Shown piece after piece: positions 1-9,213 of a stretch of DNA of 64,000 nt. Origin of the DNA: Pseudomonadota bacterium (GTDB lineage: Bacteria; Pseudomonadota; Alphaproteobacteria; Rhizobiales; Rhizobiaceae); assembly GCA_023457435.1 (NCBI GenBank), contig JAEWLS010000026.1, positions 1 to 64,000 on the forward strand, given 5' to 3'. Numbering within the stretch: the stretch's first letter is position 1; every line of letters starts with the position of its first letter. The notes beneath the pieces are model-generated. The model was not told the origin of the DNA. It was given only the letters and a program-made list of their open reading frames with translations, and searched no databases. Made by a program: the position numbers and the translations under genes.

Positions 1-60
1 ATCTTCAGCGGCTGCCAGGCTCAGATGTGGAAGATTGAGAGCTGCGCGCAAGGCAGCGCG

Positions 61-164
61 CCTATCTCCCCCCTGGTGGGGGAGAAAGGAATTTCAGCGC
101 TTTAGCCGAGCAGGCCGGAGGCCGTCGGCGAGGCTAAGTGCTAGAAATTCCAAGTGAGGGGGTC
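61..164 (+). repeat. Palindromic intergenic repeat, copy 1
   Basis: A roughly 103-bp element that begins with a short C-rich/G-rich hairpin (CTATCTCCCC...GGGGGAGAAA) followed by a long imperfect inverted repeat (AATTTCAGCGCTTTAGCC paired with GGCTAAGTGCTAGAAATT). The reverse complement of 261..363 aligns with it along its full length with about four bases in five identical, and the reverse complement of 45307..45401 aligns with a shorter loop. It lies in a gene-free stretch downstream of parC. It resembles the RIME-type mosaic elements of rhizobia, but that family assignment is inference; no transposase accompanies it. Confidence 0.8.
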
Positions 165-260
165 AAATCCGCCGACCCGCCTCGTGCAGGATCGTCGTGC
201 AGACGCCTCCCGTGCGAAGGCGGGGGGATGCGCGTCAAAGCGGAGAGGTGGAAATAAGAA

Positions 261-363
261 AGCCCCTCACTTGCGATTTCTAAGGTTTAGCCTCGCACAC
301 GCCCTGCGGGCTGCTCGGCTAAAGCCTTGAAATCGCTTTCTCTCCCGCAAGGGGAGAGATAGG
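261..363 (-). repeat. Palindromic intergenic repeat, copy 2 (inverted)
   Basis: Same element as 61..164 in the opposite orientation, so copies 1 and 2 face each other about 96 bp apart and could fold into one long cruciform or RNA hairpin. The terminal hairpin here is TTCTCTCCCGC with GGGGAGAGATAG. The spacer 165..260 between the copies shows no gene. Confidence 0.8.
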
Positions 364-444
364 CCCTGCATCCGCCTCGTCGCAAACCTCCCACGTCGCG
401 TCTTGCATTGAAGTTTTCAGTTCTGCGCTGGGATCGCGGCAGCG

Positions 445-462
445 CTATCTCTCCCCTTGCGG
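445..462 (+). repeat. Fragment of the palindromic repeat
   Basis: These 18 bases are identical to the reverse complement of 345..362, the outer edge of repeat copy 2. Nothing else of the element follows, so this is a truncated remnant lying just downstream of the parC stop codon. The whole stretch 1..493 holds only these repeat pieces; I see no credible gene in it. Confidence 0.6.
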
Positions 463-493
463 ATTCGCGAAGCCGCAGTCCACGGCGAAGGCG

Positions 494-2764
494 TCAGCCG
501 AACTTGCCGGTTCGCGGGAAGCCCTTCGGCACCATGCGGCCGGCGGAGGCGCGAGTGCCGAGCCATTCGGCCAGTTCGGCCGGCGGCTTGACGAAGACGC
601 GGCCGGCGCTGTCGGTCCATGACAGACCGTCGGCCAGCATGAAGGTTTTCGCGTCGAGCGCGCCGCCGTCCTTGTAGCGCTGCAAGCGCACGCCCTTGCC
701 GCGGCCCATTTCGGGGATTTCGCTGAGCGGGAAAACCAGCAGCTTGCGGTTGTCGCCGACGATGGCGAGGTGGTCGCCCGACAGCGGGAAGCAGAGTTTC
801 GCCTCGTCCGGAGCCTTGACGTTCATCACCTGCTTGCCCTTGCGGGTGTTGGCGACGGTCTCGGCCTCCGACACGGCGAAGCCGTAGCCCTCGTGGCTGA
901 CCAGGATCAGCTTGCGCGCGGGCTCGTGGACGAAGGCGGTGACGATCGCCTGGTCGTTCTCCATGTCGACCATGATGCGAATCGGCTCGCCATGGCCGCG
1001 GCCGCCCGGCAGCCGGTCGGCGCCGATCGTGTAGAACTTGCCGCCGGTGGTGAAGAACAGGATCTTGTCGGTGGTCTGCGCGTGGAAGGCGAGCTTGAGC
1101 GAATCGCCCTCCTTGAAGGTCAGCGCCGAGAAGTCGGCCATGTGGCCCTTCATGGCGCGCAGCCAGCCCTTCTCCGAGACGACGACGGTGACCGGCTCCT
1201 TCTCGACCATGGCGTGGTGGATGTCGCCGAGATCGTGCTCGGGCGCGGCGGCGAAGGCGGTGCGGCGGCGGCCGAGATCGGTCTCGGGGCCGAACTTCTT
1301 GCGCACCTCCTCGACCTGCCAGCGGATCGTCTTCCACTGCAGCGCCGGCGAGGCGAGCAGCTTCTCGATGCCGTCCTTTTCCTTCGACAGCGCGTCGTGC
1401 TCCTTGCGGATCTCGAATTCCTCGAGCTTGCGCAACGCACGCAGGCGCATGTTGAGGATCGCCTCGGCCTGCATGTCGGTGAGGCCCCAGCGCGCCATCA
1501 TCTCCGGCTTGGGCTCGTCCTCCTCGCGGATGATGCGGATGACCTCGTCGATGTTGAGGTAGGCGATGAGGTAGCCGGACAGGATCTCCAGCCGGCGCTC
1601 GATCTCGGCGAGGCGGTGGCGCGAGCGGCGCTGCAGCACGTCGCGGCGGTGGTCGAGCCACTCGGTCAGCACGCCCTTGAGCGACAGGACGCCCGGAACC
1701 TTTCCGCCGCGCGACAGAACGTTCATGTTGAGCGGGAAGCGGATTTCGAGCTCCGACAGCTTGAACAGCGATTCCATCATCAGCGCCGGATCGACGGCGC
1801 GCGACTTCGGGACGATGGCGACGCGGATGTCCTCGGCGCTCTCGTCGCGGATGTCCTCGACCAGCGGCAGCTTGCGGGCGACGATCAGCTCGGCGATGCG
1901 CTCGATCAGCTTCGACTTCTGCACGCCATAGGGAATCTCGGTGACGACGACGACCCAGGTGCCCCTGCCCTGGTCCTCCTGCTCCCAGCGGGCGCGCAGG
2001 CGGAAGGCGCCGCGGCCGGTCTCGTAGGCGTCGCGGATCGACGCCTCGTCGTCGATCAGGATGCCGCCGGTGGGGAAATCCGGGCCTTTCACGTAGGCCA
2101 TCAGGTCGGCAACGGTGGCGTCGCGGTCGTCGATCAGGCGGATGGCGGCGTCGCAGAGCTCGGCGGCGTTGTGCGGCGGGATCGAGGTCGCCATGCCGAC
2201 GGCGATGCCGGAGGAACCGTTGGCGAGCAGGTTCGGGAAGGCGGCGGGGAGCACCGTCGGCTCCTCGTCCTCCTCGTTGTAGGTGGGGCGGAAGTCGACC
2301 GCGTCCTCGGCGATGCCCTCGAGCAGCGAGGCCGAGGCCTCGGTCATGCGCGCCTCGGTGTAGCGCATGGCGGCGGCGTTATCGCCGTCGATGTTGCCGA
2401 AATTGCCCTGCCCGTCGACCAGCGGATAGCGCATCGAGAAGGACTGGGCCATGCGCACCAGCGCGTCGTAGATCGACTGGTCGCCATGCGGATGGAACTT
2501 GCCCATCACGTCGCCGACGATCGCCGCGCATTTGGAGAAGCGGGTGCCGGGATCGAGGCGCTGCAGGCGCATGGCATGGACGATGCGGCGGTGCACCGGC
2601 TTCATTCCGTCGCGCACGTCGGGCAGCGCGCGGTTGGTGATGGTCGAAAGCGCGTAGGCGAGGTAACGCTGCTCGAGCGCCTTCCTCAGATCGACGGGCT
2701 CGATCGTGTCGCCGCCGGAGGGGCCTTCCCCTTTGGGCGGCGGGGGCGTGGTTTTCCTGGCCAT
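494..2764 (-). CDS. parC: DNA topoisomerase IV subunit A
   Basis: A 756-residue type IIA topoisomerase subunit that cuts and rejoins DNA to unlink daughter chromosomes, working with ParE. The winged-helix region carries [10 protein letters not shown] at residues 91-100 and the catalytic tyrosine in [10 protein letters not shown] (Tyr135); the MRYTEA form favours ParC over GyrA. The C-terminal half carries the beta-pinwheel blades expected of the family. Length fits ParC. The residue after the HPHGD motif, normally serine at the quinolone-determining position, is Gln96. It is the first gene transcribed leftward here, and its 3' end runs into the repeat-filled region. The partner parE is not in the window. 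Confidence 0.95.
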   Translation of the reverse strand: MARKTTPPPPKGEGPSGGDTIEPVDLRKALEQRYLAYALSTITNRALPDVRDGMKPVHRRIVHAMRLQRLDPGTRFSKCAAIVGDVMGKFHPHGDQSIYDALVRMAQSFSMRYPLVDGQGNFGNIDGDNAAAMRYTEARMTEASASLLEGIAEDAVDFRPTYNEEDEEPTVLPAAFPNLLANGSSGIAVGMATSIPPHNAAELCDAAIRLIDDRDATVADLMAYVKGPDFPTGGILIDDEASIRDAYETGRGAFRLRARWEQEDQGRGTWVVVVTEIPYGVQKSKLIERIAELIVARKLPLVEDIRDESAEDIRVAIVPKSRAVDPALMMESLFKLSELEIRFPLNMNVLSRGGKVPGVLSLKGVLTEWLDHRRDVLQRRSRHRLAEIERRLEILSGYLIAYLNIDEVIRIIREEDEPKPEMMARWGLTDMQAEAILNMRLRALRKLEEFEIRKEHDALSKEKDGIEKLLASPALQWKTIRWQVEEVRKKFGPETDLGRRRTAFAAAPEHDLGDIHHAMVEKEPVTVVVSEKGWLRAMKGHMADFSALTFKEGDSLKLAFHAQTTDKILFFTTGGKFYTIGADRLPGGRGHGEPIRIMVDMENDQAIVTAFVHEPARKLILVSHEGYGFAVSEAETVANTRKGKQVMNVKAPDEAKLCFPLSGDHLAIVGDNRKLLVFPLSEIPEMGRGKGVRLQRYKDGGALDAKTFMLADGLSWTDSAGRVFVKPPAELAEWLGTRASAGRMVPKGFPRTGKFG

Positions 2765-2984
2765 CAGGCGGCGTTACCGAACCGGGCGATTCGCAGCAAG
2801 TGGCGGGTAACCAAGGGCCGATGCGGCGGCACGCGGCCGAAACAATCGCTTGGCAAGTTCGCCGAAATCCGCGCAATGTCGGCGCGGTGCCGCGGTCCCG
2901 CCAAGATTGATCCAATTATGGGTCCTGAACGGCTCGCCGGCGACGATTTCTCAGGCAACACTTTCAGGCAAACAGCGAGGATCC

Positions 2985-4172
2985 ATGCGGACCATGAAGC
3001 TTGCGGCGTTCGCCGCGCTCCTTTTAATCTCGACGGCACCCGCCGTCCTCGCGGCGGAGGTCGATCCGGCGGTGCTCGACCGCCTCAAGGCCGTCATGGC
3101 CTCGCAGCAGATGGATCTCGCCTGGGAAAAGGTCGAGACCTACGACAATGCCGACGGCGAGGAAGTGACGGCGCTGATCAACGCGACGGTGAAGATCGGC
3201 GACAAGCCGACGACGATCAGCGCGATCGAGCTGTCCGACGTCGTGGAGGCCGAGGGCGGCTGGAAGATCGGCAAGCTCGCCGTGCCGAGCCACTCGGTGA
3301 CCGAGGACGACACGTCGGTGTATCTCGAGGACATCGAAGTAACCGGCATGATGCTCTATCCGGAAGGCGTCGAGCCGCCCTATGGCGGCATGGCGATGTA
3401 CGAGGGCTTCGCGCTCGGCGCCGTCGAGGTCTCGGCCAAGAACAAGCAGGTCTTCCGCATGGCCGACCTGCATGTCGAGCTGACACCGCCGACCGCCGGT
3501 TCGCCGCTGTCGTTCGAGGGCGCGGCCGAATCGTTCAACGTCGATCTCACTTCGGTCGAGGACGCGCAGTCGAAGGCGGTCATCGAGGCCATGGGCTACC
3601 AGAACCTCGCCGGCTTCTTCGAGATGGGCGGCACCTGGAACCCGGCCGACGGCCGAATGGACCTGACGCAGTACGACGTGACGGTGACCAATGCCGGCAC
3701 GATCGGCCTCGCCTTCAGCCTGGGCGGCTATACGGTCGACTTCCTCAACCAGCTGAAGAAGATGCAGGAGCAGCTCGCGTCGAACCCGGGCGGCGACAAC
3801 TCCGCGGCGGGGCTGGCCATGCTCGGCCTCATGCAGCAGCTGACCTTCAACTCGGCGCAGATCTCGTTCTACGACGACTCGCTGACCAACAAGGTGCTCG
3901 ACTACGTCGCCAAGCAGCAGAAGGTGAAGCCGGCCGACATCGCCAACCAGGCGAAGGCGGTCGTGCCGTTCATGATGATGCAGCTCAACGATCCGGCGCT
4001 GACGCAGATGGTGACCGAAGCGGTGACCAAGTTCCTCGACGATCCGAAGAGCCTGGTGATCACCGCCGAACCAAGCTCGCCGGTGCCGTTCGCGGTGATC
4101 ATGGCGGGCGCCATGTCGGCGCCGCAGGGGCTGCCGAAGCAGCTCGGCCTCAAGGTCACGGCGAACGAATAG
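2985..4172 (+). CDS. Secreted protein of unknown function
   Basis: A 395-residue protein. The ATG at 2985 is chosen because it starts a clear signal peptide (MRTMKLAAFAALLLIS then an Ala-rich stretch ending near VLAAE); an upstream in-frame ATG at 2850 would bury that signal. The mature part has no motif I recognise: it is acidic, with alternating beta-rich segments and a helical stretch rich in Met and Gln (LKKMQEQLASN, MLGLMQQL), and no transmembrane segment after the leader. It is most likely periplasmic. It stands alone on the plus strand, diverging from parC across 220 bp, and ends at a strong intrinsic terminator. I cannot assign a function. Confidence 0.85.
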   Translation: MRTMKLAAFAALLLISTAPAVLAAEVDPAVLDRLKAVMASQQMDLAWEKVETYDNADGEEVTALINATVKIGDKPTTISAIELSDVVEAEGGWKIGKLAVPSHSVTEDDTSVYLEDIEVTGMMLYPEGVEPPYGGMAMYEGFALGAVEVSAKNKQVFRMADLHVELTPPTAGSPLSFEGAAESFNVDLTSVEDAQSKAVIEAMGYQNLAGFFEMGGTWNPADGRMDLTQYDVTVTNAGTIGLAFSLGGYTVDFLNQLKKMQEQLASNPGGDNSAAGLAMLGLMQQLTFNSAQISFYDDSLTNKVLDYVAKQQKVKPADIANQAKAVVPFMMMQLNDPALTQMVTEAVTKFLDDPKSLVITAEPSSPVPFAVIMAGAMSAPQGLPKQLGLKVTANE

Positions 4173-4182
4173 GAACGCCGCC

Positions 4183-4851
4183 CTACGCTTCGGAAAGGCC
4201 CGGCTCGTCCGGGCCTTTTTCGTTTCGGGAGCGGCGCCAGGCCGCGGTGCAGGCTTCGAGGACGATGCGCGCGCCGCGCTCCAGCGTCTCGACCGTCATG
4301 GCGTGGGGATGGTGCGGGTCGGCGTCGAGCAGCGGCGGCACGTGCACGAAGCCGGCCATGGCGGGCGTGTACCGTGCAAAACGCGGGCTGCAGGCGAGAT
4401 AGAAGGTGAAGTTGCAGAGGTAGCCGCCGGCGTCGTCCGACCAGGCGACAGGCAGGCCGGCCCGTTCAAGCCCGGCGGCGATGGCATCAAGCGGCAAGGT
4501 CGATCGCAAATCGGCCTCGCCGGCAAAGATCTCGGGCGGCGGGAGATCGCCGGCATTGTCCGGCCGCGCGGAAGCGTTGGCGTTGCGCGCCAGGCGCTCC
4601 AGCGTGAAGCCGGTGGCGCGCGCCGACAGGCCGAAATGAACGGCGATGTCGGGGCGGAATTCGGCGCCCAGTGTCTCGAGGCATCCGGGCACGGCGGCAT
4701 ATTCGACCGGCAGGATCTCTAGCCGCACCTCGCCCAGCGCGGACAGCCGTGCCGGCTCGCGCTCGAGCGCGCGGATCAGATGTTCCGTCGGATTGACCGG
4801 CGCGCCGGGAAACGGCGTGAAGCCGGTGACGAGGATGCGGGGGGCTGCCAC
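4183..4851 (-). CDS. pcp: Pyroglutamyl-peptidase I (peptidase C15)
   Basis: A 222-residue cytosolic cysteine peptidase that removes N-terminal pyroglutamate from peptides. The family start VTGFTPFPG is present with the following NPTE segment. The catalytic cysteine lies in GGYLCNFTFY and the catalytic histidine in AGFVHVPP; the expected glutamate lies in the central region. Length matches the family. It is downstream of the DoxX gene with a 6-bp gap, and both may be read from the aspS side. The C-terminus (about 12 residues) is encoded by the terminator hairpin of the neighbouring plus-strand gene. Confidence 0.9.
   Translation of the reverse strand: MAAPRILVTGFTPFPGAPVNPTEHLIRALEREPARLSALGEVRLEILPVEYAAVPGCLETLGAEFRPDIAVHFGLSARATGFTLERLARNANASARPDNAGDLPPPEIFAGEADLRSTLPLDAIAAGLERAGLPVAWSDDAGGYLCNFTFYLACSPRFARYTPAMAGFVHVPPLLDADPHHPHAMTVETLERGARIVLEACTAAWRRSRNEKGPDEPGLSEA
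4194..4220 (+). terminator. Rho-independent terminator overlapping the pcp 3' end
   Basis: A perfect 10-bp stem AAAGGCCCGG / CCGGGCCTTT with a CTCGT loop is followed by TT, then CG and TTTC. It lies 21 bp after the stop of the secreted-protein gene ending at 4172. The same bases encode the last residues of the convergent pyroglutamyl-peptidase gene, so the hairpin is embedded in coding sequence. Confidence 0.8.
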
Positions 4852-4857
4852 CGTGCC

Positions 4858-5283
4858 TCAGCGCGCGGCGATCGGCAGCTTTCTGGTGCGGCCCCACAGG
4901 ACGAAGATCGCAGCGGCAAGCAGCAGCAGGTTGAACGGCAGCACCGCGTGCTCGCCGCGCGACGCGTGGAGAACGATCGCGGCGACCTGCACCACCACGA
5001 AGCCGGCGGCCGCCAGCGGCGTCAGCCACGGCATGATGCGCGTAGCCGCAGGCAGCACGATGCCGATGGCGCCGAGCAGTTCGGCGACGCCGATGAACAT
5101 GACGAACCAGGCCGGCACGCTCAGCGCCCAGCCCCAGCCCATGCTCGCGGCGAGCGCGTCAGGCGTGTTGGCGACCTTCGTGTAACCGGCGAAGAGATAC
5201 ATCGCGGCCAGGAAGACCTGCACGACCCAGAGCGCGACGTTGAGCCAGTTCGTCGAACGTGCGGCAGATGCTGTGACCGACAT
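4858..5283 (-). CDS. DoxX family membrane protein
   Basis: A 141-residue integral membrane protein with four hydrophobic segments (starting near ALWVVQVFLAAMYLFAGYTK, VPAWFVMFIGVAELLGAIG, LTPLAAAGFVVVQVAAIVL and LPFNLLLLAAAIFVL). The AGYTK segment and the GVAELLG helix are typical of the DoxX family, some of whose members take part in redox balance. The ATG at 5283 is preferred over 5301 because GAAAGGG sits just upstream of it at good spacing. The substrate is unknown. Confidence 0.85.
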   Translation of the reverse strand: MSVTASAARSTNWLNVALWVVQVFLAAMYLFAGYTKVANTPDALAASMGWGWALSVPAWFVMFIGVAELLGAIGIVLPAATRIMPWLTPLAAAGFVVVQVAAIVLHASRGEHAVLPFNLLLLAAAIFVLWGRTRKLPIAAR

Positions 5284-5378
5284 GCGTATCCCTTTCTCCA
5301 TGGAACGCAGGACGATACGCCATCCGGCGGCCCACCCGAAAGAGCCGCCAAAGGTGCGTTCACACCATTGGAGGCCGG

Positions 5379-7166
5379 TCAGTCCTTCTTCGGCAGGTTC
5401 ACGCGGACATGAAGCTCGCGCAGCTGCTGCGGCGTCGCCTCCGACGGCGCGTTCATCAGCAGGTCGTAGGCCTGCTGATTCATCGGGAACATGGTGATCT
5501 CACGCAGGTTCTTGGCGCCGGTGAGCAGCATGACGATGCGGTCAACGCCCGCGGCCATGCCGCCATGCGGGGGTGCGCCATACTGGAAGGCGCGGTAGAG
5601 ACCGCCGAAACGCTCCTCGACCGTCGCGCGGTCGAAGCCGACGATCTCGAATGCCTTGACCATGGTTTCCGGCAGATGGTTGCGGATGCCGCCCGAAGCG
5701 ATCTCAAAGCCGTTGCAGACCATGTCGTACTGAAACGCTTTTATCGAGAGCGGGTCGCTCGTCATCAACGCATCCATACCGCCCTGCGGCATCGAGAACG
5801 GGTTGTGGCCGAAATCGATCTTCTTCTCCTCCTCGTTCCACTCGAAGAACGGGAAGTCGACGATCCAGCAGAGCTTGAACTGGTCGCGATCGACAAGGTT
5901 CAGCTCCTCGCCGGCGCGGGTGCGGGCGGCACCTGCAAACTGGACGAACTTCTTCGGATCGCCGGCGACGAAGAAGCAGGCGTCACCATCCGACAGGCCG
6001 AGCTGCTGGCGCACGGCCTCGGTGCGCTCCTCGCCGATGTTCTTCGCCAGCGGGCCGGCGCCCTCAAGCTTGTCGCCTTCCTTGCGCCAGAAGATATAGC
6101 CCAGCCCCGGTTGGCCTTCGCCCTGCGCCCAGTTGTTCATGCGGTCGCAGAAGGCACGGCTGCCGCCGGTTTTCGCCGGTATCGCCCAGACCTGGTTCTG
6201 CGGGCCGGAGGCCAGAATGTTGGCGAAGACCTTGAAGCCCGAGCCGCGGAAATGCTCGGACACGTCCTGCATCTCGATCGGGTTGCGCAGGTCCGGCTTG
6301 TCGGAGCCGTATTTGCGCATGGCCTCGTCATAGGCGATGCGCGGGAACTGCTGGGTGACCCGCTTGCCGTCGGCGAAGGCCTCGAAGACCGAGCGCAGCA
6401 CCGGCTCCATGGTACCAAGCACGTCGTCCTGCTCGACGAAGCTCATTTCGAGGTCGAGCTGGTAGAACTCGCCCGGCAGGCGGTCGGCGCGCGGGTCCTC
6501 GTCGCGGAAGCATGGCGCGATCTGGAAGTAGCGGTCGAAGCCGGACACCATGATCAGCTGCTTGTAGACCTGCGGGGCCTGCGGCAGCGCGTAGAACTTG
6601 CCGGCGTGGATGCGCGACGGGACGAGGAAGTCGCGCGCGCCCTCGGGCGAAGAGGCGGTGAGGATCGGCGTCGAATACTCGGTAAAGCCCGCCTCGCCCA
6701 TGCGCCGGCGCATCTCGGCGATGATCTTCGTCCGCATCACGATGTTCCTGTGCAGCGTGTCGCGGCGCAGATCGAGGAAGCGGTACTTGAGGCGGATGTC
6801 TTCCGGGTAGTCGGGCTCGCCGAAGACCGGCAGCGGCAGCTCCTTTGCCGCCGACAGCACTTCCATGTCGCGGGCGAAAACCTCGATCTCGCCGGTCGGC
6901 AGGTTGGCGTTCACGGCTTCCGGCGCGCGCGCCTTGACCTCGCCGTCGACGCGCAACACCCACTCGCCACGCACGGTCTCGGCCGTCTTGAAACAGGGCG
7001 AATCCGGATCGGCGACGATCTGGGTGATGCCGTAATGGTCGCGCAGGTCGATGAAGAGCAGGCCGCCGTGATCTCGCACGCGGTGGACCCAGCCCGAAAG
7101 GCGCACGGTGCGGCCGGCGTCGGACTTGCTCAGGGCGGCGCAGGTGTGGCTGCGGTAGCGATGCAT
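5379..7166 (-). CDS. aspS: Aspartyl-tRNA synthetase
   Basis: A 595-residue class II aminoacyl-tRNA synthetase that charges tRNA with aspartate. Domains run in order: N-terminal OB-fold anticodon domain ([24 protein letters not shown]), class II core with motif 2 around [10 protein letters not shown], a bacterial-type GAD insertion, and motif 3 near [11 protein letters not shown]. The start at 7166 (MHRYRSHTC) matches family N-termini; 23 extra codons from 7235 are not conserved-looking. Many alphaproteobacteria use a relaxed-specificity form together with GatCAB; that cannot be decided from this window. Confidence 0.95.
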   Translation of the reverse strand: MHRYRSHTCAALSKSDAGRTVRLSGWVHRVRDHGGLLFIDLRDHYGITQIVADPDSPCFKTAETVRGEWVLRVDGEVKARAPEAVNANLPTGEIEVFARDMEVLSAAKELPLPVFGEPDYPEDIRLKYRFLDLRRDTLHRNIVMRTKIIAEMRRRMGEAGFTEYSTPILTASSPEGARDFLVPSRIHAGKFYALPQAPQVYKQLIMVSGFDRYFQIAPCFRDEDPRADRLPGEFYQLDLEMSFVEQDDVLGTMEPVLRSVFEAFADGKRVTQQFPRIAYDEAMRKYGSDKPDLRNPIEMQDVSEHFRGSGFKVFANILASGPQNQVWAIPAKTGGSRAFCDRMNNWAQGEGQPGLGYIFWRKEGDKLEGAGPLAKNIGEERTEAVRQQLGLSDGDACFFVAGDPKKFVQFAGAARTRAGEELNLVDRDQFKLCWIVDFPFFEWNEEEKKIDFGHNPFSMPQGGMDALMTSDPLSIKAFQYDMVCNGFEIASGGIRNHLPETMVKAFEIVGFDRATVEERFGGLYRAFQYGAPPHGGMAAGVDRIVMLLTGAKNLREITMFPMNQQAYDLLMNAPSEATPQQLRELHVRVNLPKKD

Positions 7167-7268
7167 GGCGGGCTTTCCGGAAACGTTGACGGGGCCGCCC
7201 TCAGGGCAGCCCAAAAATCGCGCGGAAGAGCGCATGCGAGGGGTGTTTTGTCAAGGATCGGGCGCTGG

Positions 7269-7559
7269 CTACAGGTGCAATCCGCGGACGCTGCCCTTGT
7301 ACACTACGGCGGCGATGAGTATCCCCTCGCCCTCTTCCACATACAGGATGATGTGGCTCTTGTGCTCGTGTCGCCGGACATCCGGACCGATATTCCTAGC
7401 GAGGCGTCCGATACGAGGGTTGTCGGCTAGCAGCCCGAATACATGGTCCAGTTCAAGCAGATATTTGACGGCCTGCTGCGGCCCGAAGGCGATGCGGCCG
7501 AATTCGTAGATTTTCACAAGGTCCTGGTCCGCGCGCTCTGCGATGCGAAACCTAGTCAC
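7269..7559 (-). CDS. RelE/ParE-family toxin
   Basis: A 96-residue protein beginning at a GTG (7559) that overlaps the antitoxin stop by 8 bases, which is why the longer frame from 7634 is rejected. It has the RelE/ParE pattern: RFRIAERADQDLVKIYEFG, then PRIGRLARNIGPDVRRHEHKSHIILY and an aliphatic final strand (GILIAAVVYKG). ParE members poison DNA gyrase, while RelE members cleave mRNA; the partner type favours ParE. Its 3' end is close to the aspS start. Confidence 0.85.
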   Translation of the reverse strand: MTRFRIAERADQDLVKIYEFGRIAFGPQQAVKYLLELDHVFGLLADNPRIGRLARNIGPDVRRHEHKSHIILYVEEGEGILIAAVVYKGSVRGLHL

Positions 7560-7818
7560 GCACAAGACCACGCTCTCGAAGACGCGATTCTCCTTCGGCG
7601 ATGCGATCGGCCGTCGTGCGCGTGCTGACCGCACCGATCCTCGCCTCGGCGACCATGTTGCGAATCTCCTCGATCCGCTCCTCGTCGCTGCGCGTCTCGC
7701 GATCCCGCTCGATCAGCTCCCACAGATAGTCTTCGGGAGACTCGAACTCGCCGCTGGCGACCTTCGCGTCGATCCATTCGCGCATGTCGGACGGCAACCT
7801 CAGGGTAATGGCGTTCAT
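7552..7818 (-). CDS. ParD-like ribbon-helix-helix antitoxin
   Basis: An 88-residue protein with an N-terminal ribbon-helix-helix DNA-binding segment (NAITLRLPSDMREWIDAKVASG) and a charged C-terminal tail that would wrap the toxin. It precedes the ParE-type toxin and overlaps it by 8 bases, as expected for coupled type II toxin-antitoxin genes. It probably represses its own promoter, which should lie in the 123-bp gap before the divergent transporter gene. Confidence 0.85.
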   Translation of the reverse strand: MNAITLRLPSDMREWIDAKVASGEFESPEDYLWELIERDRETRSDEERIEEIRNMVAEARIGAVSTRTTADRIAEGESRLRERGLVRD

Positions 7819-7941
7819 CGCAGTTCTCCTTGAACGCCATTATAGCGCTGAAACAGCTGCCGCCCAAGCGTCTGCCGGATGCTCGCGACGCCCGGCCTGG
7901 GCGATGGCGCGGCGCCCGCGAAGCACCTATAGAGGGGCACC

Positions 7942-9204
7942 GTGTCCGCCATCCGCCCGCTCATACCGCTCCTGCTTGCCGCCGCCATCCTGCTCGGCGG
8001 GAACGGCCTTCAAAGCACGCTGATCGCGTTGCGCGGCGCGCAGGAGGGGTTCTCGGCGGCGACGATCGGCTTCATGGGGACGACCTATTTCGCCGGCTTC
8101 CTGCTCGGCTGCCTGTTCATCGTCCAGATCATGCGGGCGGTCGGACACGTGCGGACCTTCGCGGCGCTGGCAGCACTTGCGGCCGTCGGCACGCTCGTGC
8201 TGGCGCTGTTCATCGATCCCGTGATGTGGACCATCGTCCGGTTCCTGACGGGCTTCTGTTTCGCCGGCCTGTTCACGGTGATGGAGGCGTGGCTGAACAG
8301 CGGCGTCGCCAACCGAGACCGGGCGCAGGTACTTGCCGTCTACCGCGTCGTCGACCTCGGGTCGGTGACCGGCGCGCAATTCCTGATCCCGGCGGTCGGT
8401 GCGGGGGGCTACGAGATCTTCATGGTCATGGCGATCATGATCACGCTGTCGCTGGTGCCGGTGTCGCTCGGCGACCGTTCCAATCCGAAACCGCCGGACG
8501 ACGTGAAGCTCGACTTGCGCCGCGCCTGGCGCATCTCCCCGCTCGCGGCGATCGGCTGCATCGCGGTCGGCCTGACCAACAGCGCGTTCCGCACGATGAG
8601 CCCGGTCTACGCCGAGGACATCGGCATGAGCGTCGCCGACATCGCGACGTTCGTCAGCGCCTCGATCATCGGCGGCGCGGTGATCCAATATCCGCTCGGC
8701 TACTTCTCCGACCGCCTCGACCGGCGGATCGTGCTGCTGGCGACTACAAGCGCGGCGCTGCTTGCGGCACTCGCGCTCCCGTTCCTGGCCGGGACCAACC
8801 CGTGGGCGAACTTCATCTGGGTCTTCATCTTCGGCTCGTTCGCGATGCCGCTCTACTCGCTGTCGGCGGCGCACGCCAACGACCGGGCCGGGGAGAACGA
8901 ATACGTCATGCTGAACGCCGGGCTGATGATGTTCTACTCCTTCGGCGCGGTGTTCGGGCCTTTCGCGGCGGCAAACGTGATGGAGGCGGCCGGGCCGCAC
9001 TCGCTGTTCCTGTTCTCGGCGGCGGTCTACGTGGCGTTCATCGGCGTGATCGTGTGGCGGATGGGCGCGCGCGCGTCGGTGCCGGACGGTGAGCGCGGGC
9101 GCTTCACTGCCCTGCTGCGCACGTCGCTGCTCTTCGGACGGCTGGTCAGGCGCGAGGCCAATCCGCCGAAGGAAACGCTTCAACCCGAAAAGAAAGCGCA
9201 TTAG
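7942..9204 (+). CDS. MFS transporter
   Basis: A 420-residue protein with about twelve transmembrane helices, starting at GTG with AGAGGGG upstream. The first helix (PLLLAAAILLGGNGLQSTL) and the loop between helices 2 and 3 fit the major facilitator superfamily; the central loop contains FSDRLDRRIVLL, the repeated A-like motif of the second half. The C-terminal tail is cytoplasmic and basic. The cargo cannot be told. It is followed by rnd after 9 bp, suggesting co-transcription. Confidence 0.85.
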   Translation: MSAIRPLIPLLLAAAILLGGNGLQSTLIALRGAQEGFSAATIGFMGTTYFAGFLLGCLFIVQIMRAVGHVRTFAALAALAAVGTLVLALFIDPVMWTIVRFLTGFCFAGLFTVMEAWLNSGVANRDRAQVLAVYRVVDLGSVTGAQFLIPAVGAGGYEIFMVMAIMITLSLVPVSLGDRSNPKPPDDVKLDLRRAWRISPLAAIGCIAVGLTNSAFRTMSPVYAEDIGMSVADIATFVSASIIGGAVIQYPLGYFSDRLDRRIVLLATTSAALLAALALPFLAGTNPWANFIWVFIFGSFAMPLYSLSAAHANDRAGENEYVMLNAGLMMFYSFGAVFGPFAAANVMEAAGPHSLFLFSAAVYVAFIGVIVWRMGARASVPDGERGRFTALLRTSLLFGRLVRREANPPKETLQPEKKAH

Positions 9205-9213
9205 ACAGTCTCG

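Noticed and set aside
770..4402. A very long open frame on the plus strand
   Set aside because: It is antisense to parC and then out of frame with the secreted-protein gene; high GC content keeps stop codons rare. The product is low-complexity and has no family motif.
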